Positions 1 to 8,283 of a stretch of DNA of 13,518 nucleotides are shown piece by piece. Below the pieces are notes generated by a model. That model made no database searches. It saw nothing but the letters and a program-made list of their open reading frames with translations, and was not told the DNA's origin. The stretch lies in contig JAQIWT010000950.1 in NCBI GenBank assembly GCA_034696485.1, forward strand, positions 1 through 13,518, given 5' to 3'. How positions within the stretch are numbered: position 1 is the first letter of the stretch; every line of letters begins with the position of its first letter. This DNA is from Isohypsibius dastychi. Its lineage: Eukaryota > Tardigrada > Eutardigrada > Parachela > Isohypsibiidae. A program made the translations under genes and the position numbers.

Positions 1-1205
1 GGAGGAACCAGTGAGTCCAGCTTCAACATGCTTGATTAATATATATTGAAACGTATTCTGCCAAAACGTGACAACTTCGAATCGTAAATTCGACTTGGTC
101 AAATAACCAATTGATTTTAGTTAAAGTGATCAATATTTATGGATTATACCAAATTAATAATTGAATTGTATTCGGAACTGGAATTTCGAATAATTTAGTT
201 CGAAATTGGGATTTTTTGAATTTAATGCGAATTTATTTTAAATTAATTCTCATTTAAATTGTAAATCTTGAATGTCAATTAATTGGAAAATATCAAAATA
301 TGGATCATAATTTTTGAATATTAAGTTGAATAATTTTCTGATTCAGTATTCTAATTGAAACGTTGGGGTATTTCATCTGAAATCTTGTCATTTTTTAGTG
401 ATTCCCAACACGGCCAGTCTGTATCTTTGCGCAATTTCCGATCAAGAGTCCTGGGACGCATGCGTTAGTTTCTGGGATAATGCCTACGGTTTGAAGTTCA
501 AGTGTCTGAAGGAGCACAATTTGCGGTCGCCGGCTGTTGAAGTCGTCAAAAATGGATCGGTCGTCACAAACAGAGCTCTTCTGCGTGGATTTGATCTGAT
601 GACCTGCACCGCTGCGGACACGGAATTTGAAACGGAATTCGAATTGATCCCGGTGAATACGTGCTCCATAACCGCGCTGGTTGGATTTTTCGATGTCGGA
701 TGTTTGGATTCGCAAGGAAAACAAAAAGTAAATCGTCGAATTTCATGGACTGTGTTTTGGACCGACAAAAAACATGCTTTTAGAGTGTTAAATGAAATTT
801 GTTTAATAATTAATAATTAGAATTATTATGATTCTTAAATTTAATAATTTAATAATACAGTAATTTAATTTCATGATGAGTGAATTTAATTTAATATTTA
901 TCGAATTGTTCTGGATTCTGTACTGTAAAGCACATTTGATAAATCATATTTTTTATGGATTTTATCAAGTTGTTTTTTTCCAGATAATGTTTTGTACATC
1001 GCCGGACGATGTTCCAACTCACTGGGCTCAATCGGTATTCTACCTGGACAGTCCATTTCCGGCCAGTGCCGACTCACCGATTAAAGTATGGGCGTCCATC
1101 CGGAAATCCATCCACGATAAAAGAGGCCTTACTGTTATTTTCAAAATGACTGATAATAACGACTCGGAAAATCGTCATGTTTGGCAGCAGTCTTATGAAC
1201 TCTAA
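1..1205 (+). CDS. PRMT3: Protein arginine N-methyltransferase 3, C-terminal part (5' partial)
   Basis: Exons 1-10, 399-727 and 984-1205 are joined by GT-AG introns in phases 1 and 0, giving 186 residues before the stop. The join of bases 1-10 to 399 rebuilds G-G-T-M-I-P-N, the loop that ends the methyltransferase fold in type I PRMTs. What remains here is the dimerisation arm (FWDNAYGLKF) and the beta-barrel, with the family's THW motif in DVPTHWAQ followed by VFYLDSPFP, which resembles PRMT3 more than PRMT1. The family moves methyl groups from S-adenosylmethionine to arginine in cytosolic proteins, and PRMT3 classically targets ribosomal protein uS5. The SAM-binding motifs, double-E loop and zinc finger lie outside the window. 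The tail after the last strand (about TDNNDSENRHVWQQSYEL) seems a little longer and more polar than in vertebrates. The closest alternative is another type I PRMT. Confidence 0.87.
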
Positions 1206-1259
1206 ATTTCAACACTTCCGGTATGAGAATCTGCCAGGAACAAATCGGGTAAATCGCAA

Positions 1260-1265
1260 AATAAA
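1260..1265 (+). promoter_or_regulatory. Poly(A) signal AATAAA for PRMT3
   Basis: A canonical AATAAA lies 55 bases after the PRMT3 stop and implies a very short 3' UTR. It is followed by an A-rich stretch and T-rich sequence near 1297-1326, the usual downstream context. Confidence 0.65.
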
Positions 1266-1648
1266 AGAAAAAAATAGAACGAACGAAATCTGTGGCTGTT
1301 TTATCTTATTTAGTCAGGTTTTATTTTGAAGTTAACGATTTGAATCTTCGAACAAAACTTTTCGGAATTTCATAACTTCCGAAAAAAATAAGGGTTGAGT
1401 TTTTGACCATCTTGATATGCGCTTGTGATCTCATCGCTTGTTTCGTTTGTCTTACTCGCTTTCATGGCCGTTCGCGCAGTTTGGCAGCTTTCAAGTTAGA
1501 AAGAAGGAGAAGTTTGTTGATCAGCTGATTGCAATCAGTTTGGAAATTGACTTTGATGGCGAAATCGATTTGGATGGCCATTTCTACGAATTTTTATTCG
1601 AAATTGTTTGAATATTGATAAGTGTAATTATATTACGCGGTGAGTGGT
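1266..1648. other. Intergenic spacer and probable promoter/5' UTR of the next gene
   Basis: About 380 bases lie between the PRMT3 poly(A) signal and the start codon of the next gene. I see no clear TATA box, RNA gene or conserved ORF. A good donor-like GTGAGT at 1640 could mark a 5' UTR intron, which would change the first coding exon of the next gene. Confidence 0.45.
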
Positions 1649-2670
1649 ATGGTTATGGCGATCATGGATTTATTCATTTTGGGATGTTTCGGTAAGGAGT
1701 TGTTTTATGATTTCTCCGGGGATCTCGATTGAGGTATCTGTTTCCGGTTTCTAGCCACTCTGTGGACTGTTTGCGAATGCAACTTGGACGTGGTGCCGCT
1801 GGGAAAATTCGAAGCAACTGACAGGACGGAAAATTTCGCCAACTACAGAAACAGGTAAGTTCCCTGAATCCGGTTTTCAACCAGTTTTTTTCGCTAACAA
1901 GATTTTTGCAATGTATTCTGTTACAGTAAATTATTTTTCAAAACAGTTTTAGTTCACAAACACTTTTGGAATTTTTTTTCTCGAATTCTTGACACTTGTC
2001 TATTTGTAGCATGAGAACGGAATTCAAGGGGTTCAAATTCTCAGGTCTCACGGGAAAAGTCAGTCACGAGTTCTCCCCAGCAATGGATGGAAGAAATGCC
2101 ACATATTTTCACGCGTTCTCCCTTTCCAACTCGACTTACAAACAGAACCTGACCTTTGAACTCAGCGTGGAAAAGATTGGCAATTTCAATGGCACTGCTT
2201 TCAGAGTAAGTAGTAAGTACCACGTTTGAAGGTATGCTACCATAACCTACCCATGAAGTTTTTCTTTTCGAACTCCCCTAACAAGGAGATTCAAAAACGC
2301 CGGCGTTTTGCTCTCTCAGATGACTGATGACCTTTATGTTGCAGTACAAGTACTATTATCTGCCTGATCAAGGCTTTCACGCAGAATACCATGTCCCGGA
2401 GGATAATCCCATGCCGATCCACCATCTCTATCTTTTAGATGACGAGGGTTTTGAACTGGTAATCAGATTAAATTTCAGCTAGATTTTGTTGGATTGTGTG
2501 CAAAATTATGGTCATTCTTACAGATATACAAAATCGGCGAAGTGATTGCAACACGGTGGTATAAACGTTTGCCAGTGGATTTATCAGCGATTTCCCAAAA
2601 TCCAGCCAAAACTAGAACAGCAGACGGCCGCACGACGAGTGTTCCTTCAAAAACTACCAAGACCAATTGA
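1649..2670 (+). CDS. Unrecognised secreted glycoprotein, five exons, 199 aa
   Basis: Exons 1649-1691, 1755-1854, 2010-2205, 2345-2458 and 2524-2670 are joined by GT-AG introns (phases 1, 2, 0, 0), and the frame stays open throughout. ATG 1649 follows an in-frame TAA at 1625. Internal ATGs at 1655 and 1664 would also leave a signal peptide. Residues about 1-20 form a hydrophobic leader (MDLFILGCFATLWTV). Four N-glycosylation sequons (NAT, NST, NLT, NGT) cluster in about 45 residues of exon 3. Exon 4 is rich in tyrosine, histidine and acidic residues (YKYYYLPDQGF). The C-terminus is Ser/Thr/Lys-rich with no membrane segment, so the product is probably secreted. I do not recognise the family and assign no function. 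The first exon is the least certain part. No AATAAA is obvious after the stop. Confidence 0.6.
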
Positions 2671-2810
2671 ATCTGATACTAAAAAGGGGTTTTTTTGCGG
2701 ATTTGATGTTCAGTATCGTATACAGTACAGTATGCACTTGTTTGGGTTATTTACACTCGAAGGAGTTGCGTACGCAGTTATACAAGATATGCATATTTTG
2801 TCCTATTTAG

Positions 2811-2936
2811 ATTGCTACGGATAGCGAAATCAGATATGTTGTACAACAAAGATGGAAAGATAACTGGGACAGCTTCGTGAGCTCTTTGGTTTGTAATATA
2901 ACGGTGGGGCCGAGAGGTTGCGTGACATTCGGGTGA
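2811..2936 (+). other. Possible exon or coding relic (41 codons)
   Basis: A good acceptor (TCCTATTTAG) ending at 2810 is followed by 41 open codons to a TGA at 2934. The reading is protein-like, with segments such as RYVVQQRWKDNWD and a later VCNITVGPRGC that contains an N-glycosylation sequon. It could be an alternative last exon of the upstream glycoprotein gene, a separate gene's exon, or a decayed element. I recognise no family and found no matching donor that keeps a frame. Confidence 0.25.
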
Positions 2937-2978
2937 TCGAGATCCTCACGTATTGAAGTTACTGGGAGCTCCGCGTAG

Positions 2979-3305
2979 TGGCGTAGGTGGTGCCGTACGT
3001 GGATTTTACTCGAACTGACGCCTGACCAAAAGTTTGAATACAGTCATACATATGTGCACTTGGCCGGTGCGCATTCGGTGTTAGATAGTACTGTATATCT
3101 TAACTGTGCGCCCCGTAAGGAAGAGGCTCCGTGTGAACTTCCAACCGTATGGTACGCAGGTACACAACTTCTGTCATGCGATGACTGTGGGAACTTGTTA
3201 GGATGGTTCGGTACTAGTGCAGTATTTGATCTCAGCGAGTCTGAGCTAGCGTGCGGTCTCCATAATCATAATCATGACGCTGTCAGGGAGGGGGAGGGTC
3301 AGTGA
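2979..3305 (+). other. Cysteine-rich open stretch, possible coding relic (about 108 codons)
   Basis: The frame is open from after a TAG at 2976 to a TGA at 3303, with GTG but no good ATG near its start. The reading looks like an extracellular protein: VYLNC, then CELPTVWYAG, then SCDDCGNLLGWFG, and a His/Asn-rich end. The cysteine spacing and the V-Y-L-N-C...V-W-Y order loosely recall immunoglobulin-like strands, but that is only a resemblance. No flanking splice sites fit it well, and it is not in frame with the relic at 2811-2936. It may be an orphan exon or an old insertion. Confidence 0.22.
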
Positions 3306-3700
3306 GAATACGATGCGTGTGTTGCACATTGTTTCAACAAGGACTGCATGCGGAGGGCCTGATTGGACCTAGCTGACCTTCATGCTCAAAGGCGGGAGTT
3401 GCTGACAGTTGCCGATCACACAAAGTACAAGTACAAGTTTACGAAAACGCTCACACAGTTCACAGAGTACAGAGTCTAATCCCCGGAAATGAGTTAATTA
3501 GGAACGGTATGATAACTCGGATTATGACATTCAATGGACACTGTTATGATAGCGCTTGTTAGAGGCATTGTTCTGTCCAGCTGATTAAATTCTTCTGCCA
3601 CCCCTAATCTGCTCCAGCTGACAACGATTGATCTGCCTAAAATCTGAATAGTTGTGAAAGTTGTTAAGACTATTCGTGGGTTTGGATAATTGTCTGAAGA

Positions 3701-5809
3701 ATGGCCAACATCCAGCAATCTTTTTCAACCTGCATCGTTCTTGTTCTGATCAAATACGGATTGTCGGCCAGAGTATGTTATGATAGGACACAGGGGCCAA
3801 ACGGTAATCTGGGATGCTTCGAAGATGTGGGCGACTTTTCCAACTTGAACCTCCCCGAAAACCCCAATCTTCTCAACACACGCCATCTTCTCTTCACATC
3901 GGCCGAACAGACTATTGAAACTGCCGAAGTCCTGATTTACAACGACACAGATTCTATTCGTGAATCACGTTTCAACAGCAAATATCCAACTAGAATCCTG
4001 GCTCATGGCTTCACCGAAAATTTCCGTTCGGAGTGGCAGAAGAATTTCAAAAACCTCGTCTTCGAAAGGGTAATAAACCCCTTACTTTAGTGGATTTGAA
4101 TTTCATGCTGTTTTGTCAGGAAGTAAATGCGAACGTCATCTTGGTGGATTGGGAAAGAGGAGCACGTGGTCCACAGTACTGGAATGCTGCACCAAACACC
4201 CAAATCGTCGGAGCGCAAACAGCAAGGCTCCTCGCTCATTTAATGTAAGTGCACGTTTTTTTGGTTTCATCATTTTTCACTTGAAACTTAGATTCTGGAA
4301 TCCCTTTTCCAGTCAGATTAAAGGAGCAAATCCGAAGAATGTTCACATGACGGGAATTTCACTTGGTGCGCAGATGTCCGGTTTCACTAGTAAAAGGTCA
4401 GCAGTTGACAATCAGGATTTCAAATCACAAATCTTGAATTTTGTGTATTCGTCTCAAGGCTTTTTGCATTTGTTAAACAACGTCTTGGACGGATAACAGG
4501 TACATGTTACGTCAATTATCATCGCACACATTTTTACCTTTTTGCTTGATAGGATTGGATCCTGCAGGCCCCCTGTTTGAGACTGCACCAATCACAGCTC
4601 GGCTTGATAAGACTGATGCTGACTTGGTTGACATTATCCATGGAAATGGTGTGCCGGTTTATAACCTCGGATTTGGCATTTCAAAACAGATTGGACACAT
4701 AGACTGTAAGCCAGATTCAATTCAAATGTAAGGCATCTTGAACTCGAACACCAACTTATCGCTGGACTTGTTTTCAGTCTATCCAAACGGTGGAACGTAA
4801 GCTGTCTCGTGCAGAGGGTAAAATACAGATTTCGTTACCTTATGTCACATCGATTTTCAGATTTCAAACCGGGTGTCCAACAGGAGGATCGGCTATCCAG
4901 AATCTGCTCAACTTGGATTGTAATTAAAACCAACCAAATGTGTCACGCCGAAATGTCAGTTCAATCGTCGTTTTCTAGTTGACAACTTGTCGGGAGGTCT
5001 GGCATGTAGTCACGTCCGTGCAGTCTATCTTCTAGTCGAGTCCATGAGACATGACGACTGCAACTTTGTCAGCATCCCCTGTGAGAGTTATGAGCGATTT
5101 CAAAATGGCGAATGCACTTCGCCCAAGTATCTGAATCAGGCGGCAAAGATGGGCATGTACGTCATCAACTCCCCAACACCCATGAAGCATTTTCTTTTAA
5201 CGCACGGGAATGAGAGCGAGGGATTTTGTGGGGGTACAGCTTGACGCAATTTCGGTTGAACCCACAAATATTTGATCTGGATGTTGTTTCTAGGAGCCCA
5301 CTTGAAGATAACGATTCGCGCCAGCAAGAATTCTGTTGATGCTAAGGGTCAGTTTACTCTAAGACTGCATGGTCAAAATGGCGCTGTGGATGTGCCGATT
5401 GTCATTGCGTAAGATTTCATTTCTGGTTTGTTCCACCGAATTCGCATAACCAAAGAATTTCAGGAAACAGGAGAAGCTCCTTCCAGGCAAAGAGCTGGTC
5501 GAGTTGGCTATTAGCCGGGTCAAGATTACCGATGTTTCCAGTATGGAGCTCATGTATGAGCGCATGTGTTACCAGAACATGTGTTGGTCGGAGAAGATTC
5601 GAGTCGAGTCGGTCGTATTGGAAGAAATCGCGGGTCAACGTTCGAGGTGAGTTCACTTCCAAGACCTATGCTTTTAGAGGAGTTTCTGACCTGTGTGAGT
5701 TGCTTGTAGGATCCCAGTGAAGGCCTGCTTCCACAACTTACTCCTCACTTCAGGTGAATGGTCCAGAATGGAGACAACCGATTCATCCACTGTTTGCGAG
5801 ATTTCATAG
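3701..5809 (+). CDS. Secreted lipase, pancreatic lipase family, eleven exons, 500 aa
   Basis: Exons are 3701-4069, 4120-4244, 4313-4396, 4459-4499, 4553-4705, 4778-4796, 4861-4919, 4979-5233, 5294-5408, 5464-5646 and 5710-5809. All introns are GT-AG, 50-72 bases, and the 1503 bases stay in frame. The product would hydrolyse ester bonds of glycerides or phospholipids outside the cell. A signal peptide (residues about 1-23) precedes VCYDR and LGCFED, the usual family N-terminus. LAHGF carries the oxyanion-hole region. The triad is complete: Ser181 in G-I-S-L-G, Asp209 in ITGLDPAGP and His295 in ACSHVRA. GHIDFYPNGG is rebuilt across a 19-base microexon. Cys269 to Cys293 brackets a lid-sized loop. 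The C-terminal part (residues about 370-500) corresponds to the PLAT-like domain. Odd points are Ile for the usual His in the nucleophile elbow and four extra residues between Ser and Asp. The substrate cannot be read from the sequence. Confidence 0.9.
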
Positions 5810-5980
5810 CTATTGTTGGTGGAGTTGAGTAGTTACTTGTTATTTAAGAAGCTGACCAGAATAACCATGTAGAGCATTCTCGACAGATGTTCGTTTTGGA
5901 ACTCAACAGCAAAAGTCTTGATTGAAAGCAGCAGGTCATTTTAAAATAATGTTAGAAAGTTCTTGTTTTTTGTTGGCTGG

Positions 5981-5986
5981 AATAAA
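5981..5986 (+). promoter_or_regulatory. Poly(A) signal AATAAA for the lipase gene
   Basis: The first canonical AATAAA after the lipase stop lies 171 bases downstream, preceded by a T-rich stretch. It probably ends the lipase 3' UTR. Confidence 0.6.
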
Positions 5987-7176
5987 GCTTGGGTTCCTTC
6001 GAATCATGCTGAAATGCGTCGATAACTGTACGTTACATTTCTTGTCACATGCCGAAGAACCAAAGTGGAATGATCAGAAAAAAAGCAAAGTTTGGAATAA
6101 CGTGTGCATATTCTCGGTCTGAACCCAATCCTCGACAGCATAGCAAACGCGAAAAACATTCCGATTTTCTATTAGGAGAAACGATAACCGGCTGGTGCCT
6201 TGAGAGACTACAATCACGGGACTGCCATTTTCGATTAAGATACATTTGATTGATCCTTTTGTCAAGACTCTCAAGGCTTCGCAAATTTTAAGCAAATTTT
6301 GTACGAGATTGATTGAAATTAGGCTGACCTCTGGTGAGCTAAGGCAAGCGCGCTGGAATAAGCTGTGTCGGTGAAAAGAGTTCATTCTTCTGTATTTTGT
6401 TGTTTTTTGGATCTGTTCGTAGTCTTGTTGGCTGAACTCGTTCTGCATTTCAATCGACATCTGCGAAAGTTTGAATCTGCGAATCTGTATCCGTTAATGA
6501 AAAGCCTCAAATCATCGTTCGAGATCACGACTAAACAAAGAAGGTCACAACATTTTGCCAGTTCTCCGTCTGGTGATTGTGTTGTTCGTCGATGAACACA
6601 CACACAAGTCGCAACTTTCTATTCCGGAAAGAGGTGATATCATAATCGTTCGTTCCTCATAAAATTGTTGATGCCAGCACAAACTGAAGGATGCCCACTC
6701 GAGCGCACCTAACTAATTTGATTACATTGCCCAGCTCAGGAGGTAAGTACGCATGAGAAGAGACCATTCCGCCTTTATCAACCAGTTTATTAAACCAACA
6801 TCCTTTCCCAATCCCAACTCCCACCGAACCACACACAATCCTCCATCCTGGACTCAATGATCACTTGATTGCACATCCCATTTATCCTGCGTCAGAATTT
6901 ATTATTGGACCGATTATTAACGACGCAATCGCACACAGTCGAACCGGAGAAAAGCATTCTATCAAGGGAATAAAAATGCGCTTTTGAGGTGATAGAGGAA
7001 CAGATCATCATCATAAACCAGTTGACTGCCGCTTTTAATCTTTGCACTTCACACCGACTGCTCCCTCCCAATCGTTCAGGAATTAACATCGACCCATCAA
7101 CCAAAAGGTCACCATATTTTAGGATCCCGAGAAACTGCCGCTTTTGAAAGGCTCTGTACGCTTATCCTGTCTGAAG
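5987..7176. other. Intergenic region, no gene seen
   Basis: About 1.2 kb lie between the lipase poly(A) signal and the small prepropeptide gene. Open frames here are short and lack splice support, known motifs or protein-like composition. The segment ACTGCCGCTTTT occurs twice, near 7024 and 7134. The 3' end must hold the promoter and 5' UTR of the prepropeptide gene, but no convincing TATA box is visible. Confidence 0.5.
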
Positions 7177-8147
7177 ATGCTGAAATCGTCAAAAATGCTG
7201 ACTGTGACTTTCGTCGTTCTTGCGGTTCTGTTGGCGGAACTGAATGGTGAGTGTTATTAGTAACCAACTCGTATCTGACACAGGGTGCCATGGGTTGGAC
7301 GACATAGAAGACACAGACTGAATTATTTCCTTGATTGAAATCTAGAAAGAGGTTGGTAAATGAACGGAAACAAACGTTGTACCTCTGTCCGATTAATTGT
7401 GAATTCAGAAATGTCGGGTGTCAGAATAACCTGATTGCGAATTTTGAAACAGACAACTTGATGCTCTAGTGACGTAGTCCGTTCATTCCACATTGTCGTA
7501 CCACGAATCTGCATGAATTTTAGCCCAGTTGTGGTTATTAATGCGGCTATCAAAATAACCTTAACGGATAATTTATTATTATTGCATACGATCAAGTCGC
7601 CTTACAGTAATCGATGTCTAAATAAAACGGAAAATCTCTCCACAGGGAACGCCAGTACGATGCCCCGTACTTCAATTAATGTGGACTCAGTTTATTAATA
7701 ACATATCTAGCAATCTGCGTGAATGATTTCACTATGTCTGTTGAGGACAAATTCACAGTTGACATTCACTAAATACCGCGATGAAAAACGGACCAAATCC
7801 CCAAACTGAAAACAACCACAAGTTACCAAGACCCCCTCCCCCTCGAGAAAATCTTCAGAACTCCATCACATTTCCTCTCTTTCAATGTTTTCACTCTGGA
7901 CATTTTCTTTCCAGCCGCTCCCTACGAATATGGACGTCTGGAAGCTCTCCGTTTAGCGCCGTTACTCTCGAACAACTACATCGATGACACACCTCCAGCC
8001 CCCATACCTCAGCAATCAAACTACGGCGACCCATCCAGCGACTACGTCCGAATATACTCCAAACGTCGGATGAATAAAATCAGCTGTCTGAAGAGCTGCG
8101 TCGGCCAACAAATTCTCCATCCAATGCAGTGTCATTCTCTATGTTAA
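7177..8147 (+). CDS. Cysteine-rich secreted peptide precursor, two exons, 100 aa
   Basis: Exons 7177-7246 and 7915-8147 are joined by a 668-base GT-AG intron in phase 1 (donor GTGAGT, acceptor TTTCTTTCCAG). Residues 1 to about 23 are a strong signal peptide (TVTFVVLAVLLAEL); the internal Met7 is a second possible start. A 50-residue acidic, Pro/Tyr/Asn-rich spacer follows, then K-R-R at 73-75, a typical prohormone convertase site. The remaining 25 residues carry four cysteines (81, 85, 96, 100) spaced C-x3-C-x10-C-x3-C, ending in cysteine with no amidation glycine. This layout is that of a neuropeptide, hormone or defence-peptide precursor with two disulfides. The cysteine pattern resembles helical-hairpin peptides, which also occur among venom and antimicrobial peptides, so the role is open. 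I recognise no named family. Confidence 0.75.
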
Positions 8148-8237
8148 TCTCATCCCATTTCTAAACAGCTTCTCAGTTTCATTTGGTCTCAGAAAAAAGC
8201 AGCTAAATATTTATCCGGTTTTGTAAGAATATTGAAA

Positions 8238-8243
8238 AATAAA
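8238..8243 (+). promoter_or_regulatory. Poly(A) signal AATAAA for the peptide-precursor gene
   Basis: AATAAA lies 91 bases after the peptide precursor's stop and only about 40 bases before the stop codon of the convergent GBA gene on the other strand. The peptide transcript therefore probably ends inside or beside the GBA 3' end. Confidence 0.65.
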
Positions 8244-8283
8244 AGGTCACCAACTCAAAGGATGCTCAGATCGGTAATTACAA

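Larger units (their letters stand above)
2671..3700. other. Intergenic region with unassigned protein-like stretches
   Basis: About 1 kb lies between the glycoprotein gene and the lipase start. It holds the two protein-like open stretches listed separately, a TACAGTACAGTA motif near 2721-2732, and a run of short AGTACA-type repeats near 3424-3476, which may be in the lipase promoter or 5' UTR. Part of it is more GC-rich than its flanks. I see no tRNA or clear promoter element. Confidence 0.4.

Noticed and set aside
395-768. Minus-strand open frames opposite the PRMT3 exon
   Set aside because: They are antisense shadows of the PRMT3 coding exon 399-727, whose plus-strand reading matches the family motif by motif.
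1996-2229. Stand-alone 77-codon gene beginning at TTG 1996
   Set aside because: This is exon 3 of the glycoprotein gene read through both splice sites.
4387-4496. Read-through of the lipase exon beyond 4396
   Set aside because: It ends at a TAA and loses the ITGLDPA motif. Splicing 4396 to 4459 and 4499 to 4553 restores the motif in frame.
6074-6460. 128-codon minus-strand open frame in the gap after the lipase
   Set aside because: It has no recognisable motif, signal peptide, splice partner or promoter; it looks like a chance frame in low-constraint DNA.
6365-6603. Overlapping open frames on both strands in the same gap
   Set aside because: They are short, oppositely oriented, and contain no family motif.
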